DNA from: an unicellular cyanobacterium SU3
GTDB lineage: Bacteria; Cyanobacteriota; Cyanobacteriia; Cyanobacteriales; Microcystaceae
Direction: 5' to 3'
Assembly: GCA_002172675.1 (NCBI GenBank)
Contig: NETF01000007.1
Location: 37,508-101,507, forward strand
Length of the DNA stretch: 64,000 bases
A model generated the notes under the pieces. That model was not told where the DNA came from. It worked only from the letters and a program-made list of their open reading frames with translations, and did not search any database. The position numbers and the translations under genes were made by a program. Below, piece by piece: positions 21,391 to 30,933 of the stretch; position 1 is the first letter of the stretch, and each line of letters begins with the position of its first letter.

Positions 21391-21751
21391 GGGGGATTCC
21401 TCGCTCTTCTAGATGACGACGTTCGATTAATGCTTCTTGTTTTAATAACTCTTGATGGGTTTGACAATATTCAAGAGATTCTTTGATAGCTTCTAATGGT
21501 AAATCCCAATTGTCAGCAGCTTCTTCTTGGGTCATTTCATTAACAATCATATCTGTCCAAACAATAGATGCTCTCAGTCGTCTTCCTTTGAGATAAAGCT
21601 GTTTGCGCCAAGAATGGGGACGTTGTTCTAAGTGTTGCCATTCAGTTTGAGAAGATTGAGATTCAAGAGAATCAATAAAGTCTAGGACTTCTTGTTGTTT
21701 ATGAGGAGTTAGATTACGCCATTTTTTGAGTAAAAGCTGTTCAGTCTTCAT
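21365..21751 (-). CDS. antitoxin-type protein with DUF433-like HTH
   Basis: 128-residue partner of the PIN-like gene. The segment RRLRASIVWTDMIVNEMTQE with the following EAADNWDLPLEAIKESLEYC resembles the DUF433-like helix-turn-helix of antitoxins paired with DUF5615 proteins. The N-terminus (LKKWRNLTPHKQQEVLDFID) is a helical region resembling DUF2281 antitoxin starts, so this looks like a two-part antitoxin. It is upstream of and overlaps the toxin gene, the usual order. Confidence 0.75.
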   Translation of the reverse strand: MKTEQLLLKKWRNLTPHKQQEVLDFIDSLESQSSQTEWQHLEQRPHSWRKQLYLKGRRLRASIVWTDMIVNEMTQEEAADNWDLPLEAIKESLEYCQTHQELLKQEALIERRHLEERGIPLEPKITSG

Positions 21752-21805
21752 TTTGTCTTTTGAAAAATAAACATCTCTTATTATTTTATTCTACCTTACT
21801 AAAAA

Positions 21806-21822
21806 GGTGGGCATTGCCCACC
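21806..21822. repeat. 17-base palindrome, copy 1
   Basis: GGTGGGCATTGCCCACC, an 8-bp perfect stem around one base. The reverse complement of the same 17-mer occurs at 34058-34074. It lies just after typA, but no T-tract follows in the typA direction. Confidence 0.7.
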
Positions 21823-21831
21823 CTACAAAGC

Positions 21832-23625
21832 TTAGCGTTTTGCTAATTTTTTCGTTTTCATTTTCCGTAAACGAATAGACTCTGGTGTCACTTCCACTAA
21901 CTCATCAGAACCAATATATTCTAAAGCCCTTTCTAGACTCATTTCTTCAGGGGCCTGAAGTTGAACTAATTCATCTCCACTGGCCGCGCGATGGTTGGTT
22001 AACTGTTTGGTTTTGCACACATTTAACTCTAAGTCTTGGGAACGGTTATGTTCACCGATAATCATTCCTTTATAGACTTTGGTTCCAGGGGTAATAAAGA
22101 ACACGCCACGATCTTCTGCGTTTTTCATGGCGTAGAAGGTGGAAACCCCTTCCTCAAAGGCAATAATCACACCATTGTAACGGGTTTCTAACTCCCCAGA
22201 CATGGGACGATATTCTAAGAAACTATGGTTCATGATACCTTCACCCCTTGTAATACGAATAAAGTCACCACGGAACCCTAATAAACCCCTCGCAGGGACA
22301 ACAAACTCTAACTGAGTCCGTCCATTAACACCGGTTTGCATATCCTGCATTTCCCCTTTCCGTTGGCCTAAACGTTCAATACAAGATCCGACTGCTTCTT
22401 CGGGAACGTCTAATACTAAGTATTCAAAAGGTTCGTAAGGTTGGCCATTAACTTCACGATAAATAACTTGAGGTTGGGCCACTTGAAACTCATAACCTTC
22501 GCGGCGCATGGTTTCGATTAAAATACCTAAATGAAGTTCACCCCGACCGGAAACTAAGAATTGATCTGGGGAGTCTCCTGACTCAACCCGTAGGGCCACA
22601 TTGGTTTCTAACTCACGATCTAAGCGATCGCGTATTTGTCTGGAGGTGACAAACTTCCCTTCTTGACCAGCAAAGGGGGAGTCATTAACAGAGAAGGTCA
22701 TCTGTAATGTGGGTTCGTCTACCTTGATTAAAGGTAACGCTTGGGGGTCATCGGGACAAGTTAAGGTTTCTCCGATATTAGCATCGCCAAAACCAGCTAC
22801 AGCAACGATATAACCAGCAGTTGCTTCTTCTAATTCTACCCGTTGTAGTCCTTCAAAGCCTAACAGTTTACTGATTTTTCCTTTAGCGATGCTACCGTCT
22901 TCTTTCATCAAGGCTGCTTGTTGACCGGCTGTAATCACTCCGTTGTGGATGCGACCAATAATAATACGGCCTAAATAGTCAGAATAGTCTAAGGTAGTAA
23001 CTTGTAGTTGTAGGGGTTTGTTTACGTCGCCAGCTGGTGGGGGAACGTGGTGTAAAATAGCTTCAAATAGAGGTTTCATGTCTTCTGACTCATCCTCTAG
23101 GTTTTCTTTCGCAAACCCCGATAACCCTGAAGCGTAAAGGGTGGTAAAATCACATTGATCATCATCGGCCCCTAATTCTACGAAGAGGTCAAAGACTTTA
23201 TCCACTGCTTTGTCCGGTTCAGCTTGAGGGCGGTCGATTTTATTAACGACAACGATGGGACGTAACCCTTTTTCTAAGGCTTTTTTGAGAACGAAACGGG
23301 TTTGAGGCATGGGGCCTTCGTTAGCATCTACAATCAAGATACAACCATCGACCATCCCTAATACTCGTTCTACCTCTCCCCCAAAGTCAGCGTGTCCGGG
23401 GGTATCAACGATATTAATTAAGGTGTCATCGTAGCGAACGGCTGTATTTTTAGAAAGAATAGTAATCCCCCGTTCTCGTTCGAGGGTGTTGGAGTCCATC
23501 ACGCAGTCAGGGATCTCTTCCCCTTCACGAAAGATACCAGACTGTTTGAGAAGGGCATCAACCAGGGTGGTTTTACCGTGATCGACGTGGGCAATAATAG
23601 CGACGTTACGAATGGGAAGAGACAT
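21832..23625 (-). CDS. typA: ribosome-associated translational GTPase TypA/BipA
   Basis: EF-G-like GTPase of 597 residues that binds the ribosome and supports assembly and stress adaptation. G1 is [14 protein letters not shown] (about 12-25), G3 [13 protein letters not shown]4 NKIDRPQA. Domain II, an EF-G III/V pair ([15 protein letters not shown]) and the TypA-specific C-terminal domain ([16 protein letters not shown], then [10 protein letters not shown]) are all present and full length. Monocistronic on the minus strand. Confidence 0.97.
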   Translation of the reverse strand: MSLPIRNVAIIAHVDHGKTTLVDALLKQSGIFREGEEIPDCVMDSNTLERERGITILSKNTAVRYDDTLINIVDTPGHADFGGEVERVLGMVDGCILIVDANEGPMPQTRFVLKKALEKGLRPIVVVNKIDRPQAEPDKAVDKVFDLFVELGADDDQCDFTTLYASGLSGFAKENLEDESEDMKPLFEAILHHVPPPAGDVNKPLQLQVTTLDYSDYLGRIIIGRIHNGVITAGQQAALMKEDGSIAKGKISKLLGFEGLQRVELEEATAGYIVAVAGFGDANIGETLTCPDDPQALPLIKVDEPTLQMTFSVNDSPFAGQEGKFVTSRQIRDRLDRELETNVALRVESGDSPDQFLVSGRGELHLGILIETMRREGYEFQVAQPQVIYREVNGQPYEPFEYLVLDVPEEAVGSCIERLGQRKGEMQDMQTGVNGRTQLEFVVPARGLLGFRGDFIRITRGEGIMNHSFLEYRPMSGELETRYNGVIIAFEEGVSTFYAMKNAEDRGVFFITPGTKVYKGMIIGEHNRSQDLELNVCKTKQLTNHRAASGDELVQLQAPEEMSLERALEYIGSDELVEVTPESIRLRKMKTKKLAKR

Positions 23626-23840
23626 AAGGATACGGTAGTGAGAAGAGTATAGTTACATTACTACAGATTTCTTCACAATTCTAACTTAGTTTAGACAAGG
23701 TTTACTAAAAACTTTATAAATATCCTAGGGATCAAGGTCTCTAATTGTATAAAAAAAATTAAAAATTATTATTCAATTGAGAAAAATTTAGATAAGATTC
23801 CTGTGAAACAAAATACAACGTAGGAAAAATAGACAACAAG

Positions 23841-24854
23841 ATGAACCTAATTAACTCAATTAAAACTACTGTTTTCTTATCTTTGCTAAGTTTAACAGGA
23901 CTTAATTTAATGGCCGTAAAAGCACGAGCAATGGCTTTATTTGTGGGAAGTTTTGATACCGATTCGGTGTTAAGTTACGATGCTGAAACGGGGGAATTTA
24001 TCCGTCCTTTTATTACATCAGGAAGTGGGGGGTTAGATGGCCCTGTAGCGTTAACCTTTGGTCCTGATGAGAACTTTTATGTCATTAGTTTCAATAATGA
24101 TAGTATCCTTCAATATGATGGTCAAACAGGTTTATTTATCGATGAGTTTGTCCCTTCTGGTAGTGGTGGTTTAGATAATGCTCAAGACTTAACCTTTGGT
24201 TCTGATGGGAATCTTTATGTGACTAATACAGCAACAGATAGTGTATTAAGATTTGATGGGGTTACAGGCAATTTTATTGATGAGTTTGTTCCTTCGGGTA
24301 GTGGTGGTGCAAATCCTCCATTTGGCTTAAGATTTGGTGCTGATGACAATTTATATTTTACCAGTACCTTTACTAATGAGGTTTTACAGTTTAATACAGT
24401 TACAGAAACAACTTCAAATTTTGCAACAGGAAACGCTGAAGATTTTCCTGGAGGTCTTACCTTTGGACCTGATGGAAATCTCTATGTTGCTAACTTTTTA
24501 GCCGATAATATTAGCCGTTATGATGGAACAACAGGAGACTTGATTGATGTGTTTGCTGATAACAGTAATGGTGTCTTAGATGGGGGTCCCGTACAACCAA
24601 TTTTCGGTCCTGATGGCAACCTTTATGTTAGTAGTCGAGATGATAATCATGTAGTTCGTTACGATGGAGACACAGGGGACTTTATTGATATTTTTGTTCC
24701 TTCAGGAAATAATGGGTTAAGTACCGCCGGCTGGTTAGCTTTTGGAGAGACACCACAACCCGTTCCTGAGTCTTCTTCTAGTTTAGTATTATTAGCATTC
24801 ATGGGTTTTTTAGGAGGAATTGAATTGATAAAATTTAAAAAGAAAAATAAATAA
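23841..24854 (+). CDS. exported PEP-CTERM protein with NHL/Vgb-type beta-propeller
   Basis: 337-residue exported protein. A signal peptide (hydrophobic core about 12-30, ending VKARA) is followed by six to seven repeats of about 45 residues marked by FGPDGNLYV or close variants, and by YDGxTGxFIDxFVPSGSGG, which form an NHL/Vgb-like propeller. The tail VPESSSSLVLLAFMGFLGG with a basic KFKKKNK end is a PEP-CTERM sorting signal (VPES variant), normally cut by an exosortase and linked to extracellular polysaccharide. Function of the propeller unknown. Confidence 0.88.
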   Translation: MNLINSIKTTVFLSLLSLTGLNLMAVKARAMALFVGSFDTDSVLSYDAETGEFIRPFITSGSGGLDGPVALTFGPDENFYVISFNNDSILQYDGQTGLFIDEFVPSGSGGLDNAQDLTFGSDGNLYVTNTATDSVLRFDGVTGNFIDEFVPSGSGGANPPFGLRFGADDNLYFTSTFTNEVLQFNTVTETTSNFATGNAEDFPGGLTFGPDGNLYVANFLADNISRYDGTTGDLIDVFADNSNGVLDGGPVQPIFGPDGNLYVSSRDDNHVVRYDGDTGDFIDIFVPSGNNGLSTAGWLAFGETPQPVPESSSSLVLLAFMGFLGGIELIKFKKKNK

Positions 24855-25309
24855 ATTCAATGTCTTTGTTGTGGATTGTTTCAGCTAAAATGAGGTAATA
24901 GAAATGTTCGACAAGCGGTTATTGAGCATTGTTGAAATACAGCACAAGCTTTGCTCACTCGCTGCAAAAATAGTGAACAGGATGCTTACACTCCGTGACA
25001 TCTGATGCACGGTCATTGACTGAAACAGTTCACTGCTTTAATGATAATAGTAAAAATTGATGATCTTGAATATCCTGATTACTGAATACAAGAATAAACA
25101 GAAAAAGAGTTAAAAGAAAACTGACTTGATATTTATCATAAGTTAACCAGTAATAATGATATCTCTACATAACAATATTCTGCGTAATGCTATTTTGGTT
25201 CATCCTATCGGTTATTTTTGTTCACCCCATTGAATGAAGAAATGTTAAGTTAACCATTGTAAGTTAAATAGTATCTTCTAATTTTTGCAACTTCTAGGAA
25301 CCAGTCTCC
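24855..25309. other. 455-base spacer without a supported gene
   Basis: Only short ORFs occur; the longest plus-strand one (ATG 24904, 33 codons) has no RBS and no recognisable family. The last 60 bases form the leader of the small secreted protein at 25310. No tRNA or riboswitch pattern was seen. Confidence 0.5.
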
Positions 25310-25672
25310 ATGATCAAATATATCATTGCTAGTGGTTTTTCTACTGCTATGTTACTTAATTTAGCTTTTCCTGCATTATCTTCTGAAGATGTTGCTGTTA
25401 ACCTGAATCTCGATTCTAATACTAATTATCACACAACGACTAATAGTTTAGGTGCAACAAGTCTTGTTCAATTAGCTTATCAAGGATTTTTTAAAAATCA
25501 AGGTATTCCTAGTCATGGAGGACTTGTTCGTTCTGTTATGTCTCGAAAAGTTGACGCAGAAACCCTAGTAACTGCTGCTATTGCTGTTGGTAGAGTTTCC
25601 CCTGATACTTTGTCTGATAAAGGTTATCTTGATCTGGTTGATCTGAGACTTCAAAGCTTCCGTAATTTTTAA
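25310..25672 (+). CDS. small secreted protein of unknown function
   Basis: 120 residues with a convincing Sec signal peptide (hydrophobic core about 5-22, cleavage after FPALSSE region). The mature part is Asn/Thr-rich for 25 residues, then LVQLAYQGFFKNQGIPSHGG and a helical C-terminus. No family recognised. It has its own terminator and is probably monocistronic. The block QGFFKNQGIPSHGGL recalls other short cyanobacterial exported proteins, but this is an impression only. Confidence 0.7.
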   Translation: MIKYIIASGFSTAMLLNLAFPALSSEDVAVNLNLDSNTNYHTTTNSLGATSLVQLAYQGFFKNQGIPSHGGLVRSVMSRKVDAETLVTAAIAVGRVSPDTLSDKGYLDLVDLRLQSFRNF

Positions 25673-25717
25673 GAGAAAACGTCATCCATGTAGCAATTTA
25701 ATACATTTCTAGATTAG

Positions 25718-25754
25718 TAGAATGAGGGATATTTCTCTCATTCTATTATTTTTT
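25718..25754 (+). terminator. rho-independent terminator after the secreted-protein gene
   Basis: TAGAATGAG and CTCATTCTA form a 9-bp perfect stem with a 10-base loop, followed by TTATTTTTT. It lies 45 bases after the stop codon. Confidence 0.75.
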
Positions 25755-25782
25755 ATCCTAAACTGATATGATTATCCACTCT

Positions 25783-26634
25783 TCATGAATAAATTAACCA
25801 GGGAAACGTACCTACCCCCCATTGAAAATATAAAATAGTTACTGTAACAAAGAACAAAATAAAACCTATCATACAAATATAATCGGTTTGAGATAAAATA
25901 GATTCGTGTAAATAGGTTCTCTTGGAACTACCAGAAAACGCTTTTGATTGTAACACCACTTCCAATTTTTGAGATTTAGCCATTGCGTTTAAAATTAAGG
26001 GAACGGCAATAGTAGCATAAACGCTTACTTTTTTAAAAATACTCATCTTTTCTAATGCTAAACCCCGTAATCTTTGCGCTTCTAAAATACCTTGTATTTC
26101 TTCTAATAATAAGGGAAAAAATCGTAAGGTTGATGAAAAAATAAAGACAACTTTATAAGGAATATTGGCTTTGACCATTCCTACAACCATATCATTAATA
26201 TCTGTTGTAAAAATTCCCAACGGAATAATTAAAACCATTGTTAAAGTCTTAAAAACAATATTTAATCCGTAGACAATCCCTTCCTGGTTCATGGTTAAAC
26301 CTCCTATCCAAAACCAATCTTCAGGAACGGAAAAAATAGGGGTTAATGTTTCTGTATTTAACAATGTTTGCACTTGGGAAACATTAAAAAAACCCATGAC
26401 AATAACAATTAAAATATAAAAAGGTAACATGACCTTAAGAACAGTGCTGAGATATTCTAGTTTTACCCCTGCAAACAGACAAGAAATGCCAATGATTAAA
26501 GTTAATATTCCCCCCGTAACTGGACTTTCCCAAACAAACGCAATGATAGTAATCACCGCCATCATTAACAGTTTTGTGCGAAAATCGATACGAGTAAAAA
26601 TGGAATTTTTATCAACAGTTTCAAACTTCATCAT
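25783..26634 (-). CDS. ECF transporter transmembrane T component
   Basis: EcfT/CbiQ-family membrane protein of 283 residues that couples the two ATPases to the substrate-binding S component for vitamin or metal uptake. Hydrophobic helices occur at about 20-75, 85-110, 130-160 and 245-270. The cytoplasmic coupling region holds the two short Ala-Arg motifs, here AQRLRGLALE (ARG-like) and a second one after the IAVPLILNAMAKSQ block. It overlaps the ATPase gene by 14 bases, so translation is coupled. Confidence 0.9.
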   Translation of the reverse strand: MMKFETVDKNSIFTRIDFRTKLLMMAVITIIAFVWESPVTGGILTLIIGISCLFAGVKLEYLSTVLKVMLPFYILIVIVMGFFNVSQVQTLLNTETLTPIFSVPEDWFWIGGLTMNQEGIVYGLNIVFKTLTMVLIIPLGIFTTDINDMVVGMVKANIPYKVVFIFSSTLRFFPLLLEEIQGILEAQRLRGLALEKMSIFKKVSVYATIAVPLILNAMAKSQKLEVVLQSKAFSGSSKRTYLHESILSQTDYICMIGFILFFVTVTILYFQWGVGTFPWLIYS

Positions 26635-28345
26635 GATAGAAACACTCTGCTAGTTCATTAGGGGTTAATAAAGGATAATTTTCATGAGTTAATTGACTCA
26701 ATGTCTTAGATAATAAAACCGCTTGAGGAGGGGTTAAATATGTGGATTCTAATAAGTCTGTTTTGTGGTAAGCTTCTCTGATGGGTGCATCTAATAAGAC
26801 TGTACCTTTACCCATTATAATAACCCGTTCTGTGTAGTCTGGCATTAAATATAAATGATGGGTAATGACAATAATTGTTTTACCCATTTGGTGTAGTTGA
26901 CGGCTCACATCTAAGATAGCACGAGAACCCTTATAATCTTGGCCTGTGGTGGGTTCATCGAAAATAATAATATCAGGTTCCATTGCTAAAATAGCAGCAA
27001 TAATTATTCTAGCGCGATCGCCTTTCGGTAAGGATAAGGGATGCTCTTTTTTATAGTCTAATAACCCCATTTCTTCAAGACTTTGGGTAACTTTTTTTTC
27101 TATTTTTTCTTTCTTATATCCCACATTATTTAAAGCAAAAGCTACCTCTTCTTCTACTGTCATACTAAAGATTTGATTATCAGGGTTTTGTGCCACATAA
27201 CCAATAGATTTAGCTAAGTCACTAACGGTTAAAACTTTTGTGTTTTTGTCTTTTATTTTGACTGTTCCTTTAGTCGGTTGTAATAAGTTCAAAAAATGTT
27301 TAACTAAGGTACTTTTTCCTGCCCCATTTTGTCCAATAATTAAACAATATTCTCCCTCGTAAATATTTAAAGAAATGCCATGTAATGCTTTAGTACCATC
27401 CTCATAAATATGAGTTAAATTTTCTGTTGCTAATACAGGGGTTTGGTTTTCTCGATAGGGAATCGTTTTAAAATCAAATTTAGGAGAAATATGGGCTATA
27501 TTTTGTAACTGTTTTAATCCCTCTTTTCCTTCTTCTAAAGTGACAGGTATCTTCGGAATATTTAACCCTCTTTGTTTAATCTCGTAAAATGTTTTTGCCA
27601 CTTGAGGAGGACGAAGATTATGACGTTCTAATAAATCAATTTCTGTGTAAATTTCGTGAGGTTTTCCTGTAGCTATTACCTCCCCTTCAGAGAGGACAAT
27701 CAAGCGATCGCTAAATTCAGCCATCTCTTCGGCTGAATGGGATACCATAACAATCGTTACCCCTAATTCTTCATTTAATTCTTTCACCGTTGAAAATACT
27801 TCCATTGTACCAATAGGATCAAGTTGGGAAGTCGGTTCATCTAATATTAATAAACGAGGTTGTAAAGCCAAAGCTGCAGCGATCGCTAATCGTTGTTTTT
27901 GTCCCCCTGATAATTCTTGAGGGTGTTTATTTTCCGTTCCCTCTAATCTTACGGCTTCTAAAACACGGGGAATACGTGCTATAATTTCATCTCGATCAAC
28001 ACATAAATTTTCTAGGGCAAAAGCGATCTCATTTTCGACTGAGGTTGAAATTAATTGCATTTCAGGATCTTCAAAAACTGCCCCAACATAACCAGCTAAA
28101 TGACTAACAGGATGCTTTAAAGTATCTAAACCAGCAATCGTAACATAACCAAAAAAACGACCCCCATAAAACTGTGGTACAATACCATTCAACGTTAAAC
28201 AAAGGGTTGTTTTGCCTGCCCCCGTGGGTCCAATAATGCCTAAAAACTCCCCTTCATAAATTTCTAAAGAAATATCCCTTAAAACAGGTTGTTTTGAATT
28301 CGGATAAAAATAAGAAACTTTATCTAAACTAGCAATAATATTCAT
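26621..28345 (-). CDS. ECF transporter double ATP-binding protein
   Basis: 574-residue fusion of two ABC ATPases (EcfA + EcfA'). Domain 1 (about 1-270): Walker A GPTGAGKTT, signature LSGGQKQRLAIA, Walker B LLILDEPTSQLDP. Domain 2 (about 295-545): Walker A GQNGAGKST, signature LSLPKGDRAR, Walker B IIIFDEPTTGQD. The second signature departs from LSGGQ, so the two ATP sites are probably unequal. It lies 50 bases after the S-component gene and overlaps the T-component gene; the three form one transporter operon. Confidence 0.93.
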   Translation of the reverse strand: MNIIASLDKVSYFYPNSKQPVLRDISLEIYEGEFLGIIGPTGAGKTTLCLTLNGIVPQFYGGRFFGYVTIAGLDTLKHPVSHLAGYVGAVFEDPEMQLISTSVENEIAFALENLCVDRDEIIARIPRVLEAVRLEGTENKHPQELSGGQKQRLAIAAALALQPRLLILDEPTSQLDPIGTMEVFSTVKELNEELGVTIVMVSHSAEEMAEFSDRLIVLSEGEVIATGKPHEIYTEIDLLERHNLRPPQVAKTFYEIKQRGLNIPKIPVTLEEGKEGLKQLQNIAHISPKFDFKTIPYRENQTPVLATENLTHIYEDGTKALHGISLNIYEGEYCLIIGQNGAGKSTLVKHFLNLLQPTKGTVKIKDKNTKVLTVSDLAKSIGYVAQNPDNQIFSMTVEEEVAFALNNVGYKKEKIEKKVTQSLEEMGLLDYKKEHPLSLPKGDRARIIIAAILAMEPDIIIFDEPTTGQDYKGSRAILDVSRQLHQMGKTIIVITHHLYLMPDYTERVIIMGKGTVLLDAPIREAYHKTDLLESTYLTPPQAVLLSKTLSQLTHENYPLLTPNELAECFYHDEV

Positions 28346-28395
28346 AGTTTTTTTCAGTTATAAGTGGTCAGTTTTTCTAAATTCTACATTCTAAA

Positions 28396-29223
28396 TTAAT
28401 AAATCGCTGCTTCAGGTTTCATGATACCAATTGCCCGAAGTCCAGAAATAACCCGAACCCCAATAAATGCCCCTACCAAAGAACGAACTAAATTTTCTAA
28501 TGGCATAATAGGAATTAAAAAGATCCAAATTTCTTCAGGCCAGTTAAACATCGTATAAGTAATGACAATTTGAGCAATATGATAAACCCCTGCAACTGTC
28601 CAACTACCAAAAAATAAACCTAACCAAACTAACCGTAAATTCTCACTATTAATCCATTTTGCAAATAAAATGCGAGTGGGTAAAATAAACAATAATAATC
28701 CCGACCAATCAATAAAAGATCCCTTAATAATTACAGAAAGAGAAACCCCATTATTCATGGCACGAGAGATATAAAGAAAATAGGCAATAACAAACAAAAT
28801 AGTCATCCCAAACCACCAATATCGGCGTTTTTTGCCAATGACCATACAACCAGCCGCAAAACTGGCTACCATTGCCCCGAAAATAGAAACCGGCGGAATA
28901 CCGGCTGTGTGAGGGGCTAAAAAGACCCCCATCAGGGTTCCGATGCCACTCGCTAATGCACCCCCCACCGGACCTAAAATCCAGCCCAGAAGAGGAAAAA
29001 TACCTTGACTGAGGGGAAAAATACCACCCGATCCAATGGTAATGGAAAAAGGGATAAACGCCAGCACTGTCACCACTGCTGACATGACCACAATATAATC
29101 TAAAGGCGTGCCATCGATAGAAGCACTTCCTAAAGACTTTATTTCTCGTTGTTCACCAGAAGGTTGAATCATTATTCTAATTTGCCCATCGATACAAAAA
29201 CTTATTCTATCATTGTCATTCAA
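28396..29223 (-). CDS. ECF transporter substrate-binding S component (substrate unknown)
   Basis: Membrane protein of up to 275 residues with about six helices after a soluble N-terminus of some 45 residues. LGWILGPVGGALASGIGTL and the following AGIPPVSIFGAM fit the helix-loop-helix pattern of S components, and the next two genes are the matching ATPase and T subunit. The ligand cannot be named: no riboswitch or biosynthetic gene is adjacent. The ATG at 29223 has no clear RBS; an internal Met (29172) before IQPSGEQREI is possible. Confidence 0.8.
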   Translation of the reverse strand: MNDNDRISFCIDGQIRIMIQPSGEQREIKSLGSASIDGTPLDYIVVMSAVVTVLAFIPFSITIGSGGIFPLSQGIFPLLGWILGPVGGALASGIGTLMGVFLAPHTAGIPPVSIFGAMVASFAAGCMVIGKKRRYWWFGMTILFVIAYFLYISRAMNNGVSLSVIIKGSFIDWSGLLLFILPTRILFAKWINSENLRLVWLGLFFGSWTVAGVYHIAQIVITYTMFNWPEEIWIFLIPIMPLENLVRSLVGAFIGVRVISGLRAIGIMKPEAAIY

Positions 29224-29228
29224 GTTAA

Positions 29229-29351
29229 ATGATTGACGGGGTAACTTTAGCCATTTTAGTTGTCTTATTTCTCCAAGCGATCACTAAAGAATTAGGAATC
29301 AAATTAGAGTTTTTTTCCCTAGAAGAAACTATCAATAAAAAACGCAAGTAA
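29229..29351 (+). CDS. possible 40-residue single-helix membrane protein
   Basis: A small ORF that fills the gap between two minus-strand genes. It reads MIDGVTLAILVVLFLQAITK, then a charged end finishing EETINKKRK. It would have one transmembrane helix with a basic C-terminal tail, like many small photosynthetic or transporter-associated subunits. The RBS is weak and there is no homologue I recognise, so it may be chance. Confidence 0.35.
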   Translation: MIDGVTLAILVVLFLQAITKELGIKLEFFSLEETINKKRK

Positions 29352-29921
29352 TTATGGTCTTAAAACTCCTGCACGACAGTCTTTTAACCATAGTTTAATA
29401 CCTTGACCGATCGCTCCATTCATGGCATCTTGAGGCGGTATAGGGAGATCATCATCTTCTACTTGTTCTAAATCAGCCAATCGAGAAAATAATAAAACCA
29501 CTCGCCAGCCCTCAGAGGTTTGTGTTAGAAATAACCAATAATAATTTTGTAAAAGGATCGCTTCGGTGGGGGTATATTGTCGTTCTAAAGTTGTAAAAAA
29601 GACCTGTTGTGTCTCATCCGGTAACTCAGATTCGTATTGCAAGTCACTTAGAGGTAACGGTTCAAATTCTGGGTTTCCTGCGATTAAAATATAGTTATAT
29701 ATCTGAACACTGCGATCGCCTATATTAGATCGTTGTGCCACTCGGTTACTGTAACTCGGTAAATCTTTTAACATCCGAGTCATTAAGGTTTCGATGTCGG
29801 AAGGACAAGCGATCTCTCGTTTAGGGGAGGCTTGTGTGGGTGAGGCAACAGGCAACAGGCAACAGGCAACAGTTAAAATTTTGATAACCGTTATTCGGCC
29901 AACATCACACCATCTTGTCAT
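29352..29921 (-). CDS. secreted or lipid-anchored protein of unknown function
   Basis: 189 residues from the ATG at 29921, which overlaps the end of pyrF by 17 bases. The frame opens upstream at 29996 but that part lies wholly within pyrF. From 29921 the protein begins [20 protein letters not shown] and continues into a signal-peptide-like core ending near PTQAS. The mature part has no recognised domain; [20 protein letters not shown] suggests a beta-rich fold. AGAAG lies upstream of the ATG. Probably translated together with pyrF. Confidence 0.65.
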   Translation of the reverse strand: MTRWCDVGRITVIKILTVACCLLPVASPTQASPKREIACPSDIETLMTRMLKDLPSYSNRVAQRSNIGDRSVQIYNYILIAGNPEFEPLPLSDLQYESELPDETQQVFFTTLERQYTPTEAILLQNYYWLFLTQTSEGWRVVLLFSRLADLEQVEDDDLPIPPQDAMNGAIGQGIKLWLKDCRAGVLRP

Positions 29922-30621
29922 TGTCACTTCTAAGTTCATCAATAATACGATTCCAGGCCATAACAGGATCATCTGCCATTGTAATGGGTCTACCAATGAC
30001 TAAATAATTAGCCCCTGCGTTTAAGGCTTCTTTCGGAGTCATCACTCGTCTTTGATCTCCGCTTTGAGACCAGCTAGGACGCACTCCAGGACAGACTAAC
30101 ACAAAATCCTTGCCACACACCTGTCTGAGTTGGGCAACTTCTTGAGGCGAACATACCGCCCCGTTAATCCCTGAGTCCTTGGCTAATAAAGCCATCTGTA
30201 AGGCGTATTCTGGGAGTTCTAAGGGGATTTTTAGATCAAATGCTAGATCCCGTGAATTGAGGCTAGTGAGGAGGGTTATAGCTAGTAATTGAGGGGGTGA
30301 AGGACTTTTAGAAATGGCTTCGGTGGCTGCTTTGAGGGCAGTTTTTCCAGCAGTAGCATGAAGGGTCATTAAATTAATCCCATACTCACAGGCACTGCCA
30401 CAAGCTCCTGCGATGGTGTTGGGGATATCATGAAATTTTAGGTCAAGAAAAATCTTTTTTTCTCGCTTTTTAAGCTCTTTGAGGATAGTGGGGCCTGTGG
30501 CCACAAATAATTGTAATCCCACTTTCCAAAACCTCACATCAGGCAACTGATCGAGTAAAGCGATCGCTGTTTCTTCTGTGGGAACGTCTAACGGAATAAT
30601 GATTTTATCAGCAACAGACAT
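29905..30621 (-). CDS. pyrF: orotidine 5'-phosphate decarboxylase
   Basis: Last enzyme of UMP synthesis, decarboxylating OMP. 238 residues, TIM-barrel. The catalytic D-K-x-x-D array is [14 protein letters not shown] (about 59-72). [20 protein letters not shown] and [10 protein letters not shown] are the phosphate-binding blocks. Full length. Its last 17 bases overlap the start of a secreted-protein gene. Confidence 0.96.
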   Translation of the reverse strand: MSVADKIIIPLDVPTEETAIALLDQLPDVRFWKVGLQLFVATGPTILKELKKREKKIFLDLKFHDIPNTIAGACGSACEYGINLMTLHATAGKTALKAATEAISKSPSPPQLLAITLLTSLNSRDLAFDLKIPLELPEYALQMALLAKDSGINGAVCSPQEVAQLRQVCGKDFVLVCPGVRPSWSQSGDQRRVMTPKEALNAGANYLVIGRPITMADDPVMAWNRIIDELRSDNDKMV

Positions 30622-30664
30622 AGATAATTAATAATGAATAATTAATAATGAATAATTAATCTAT

Positions 30665-30729
30665 GAAAAAAGAGAAGCGTTTGGTCGTAAGTCTAGGGAA
30701 GACAAACATTTAAACGCTCCTCTCAAAAA
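30665..30729 (-). terminator. rho-independent terminator after psbY
   Basis: Minus-strand AGAGGAGCGTTT pairs with AAACGCTTCTCT (12 positions, one G-U wobble) across a 29-base loop, and six T follow (plus-strand A run 30665-30670). It lies about 20 bases after the psbY stop. The loop is long for a terminator. Confidence 0.6.
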
Positions 30730-30748
30730 AATGGGTAATTATAGAAAA

Positions 30749-30868
30749 TTACGCTTCTTTATTAAAGAACCCTTGTACTTGTCTGATAGCAGCGGCAGCA
30801 ATATTAAAACCTGCCCAACTGGCTGCAATGATAATCGGTCCTAACACTACTAAAACACGCCAATCCAT
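30749..30868 (-). CDS. psbY: photosystem II protein Y
   Basis: 39-residue single-helix membrane protein of photosystem II, near cytochrome b559. The product starts [20 protein letters not shown], continues [19 protein letters not shown] and ends; MDWR at the start, the AxxAAxRQ segment and the short polar tail match cyanobacterial PsbY. A good RBS (GAGGAAAA) precedes the ATG at 30868. It has its own terminator, so it is probably a monocistronic transcript. Confidence 0.9.
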   Translation of the reverse strand: MDWRVLVVLGPIIIAASWAGFNIAAAAIRQVQGFFNKEA

Positions 30869-30933
30869 TGTTTTTTCCTCTGTTACTTGTTATGGGACTT
30901 TAATGAAAAAATTATGTTTCTATTTATAGCTTA

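Noticed and set aside
24904..25005. 33-codon ORF in the spacer after the PEP-CTERM gene
   Set aside because: No RBS, no family, and the alternative frame gives a transposase-like word (RQAVIEHC) that is too short to support.
29848..29875. CAACAGG-type tandem heptamers, and GCCTATTGCCT or GGGAACA tracts near 19030, 49585 and 52450
   Set aside because: Low-complexity heptamer repeats common in cyanobacteria; noted, but no function can be supported.
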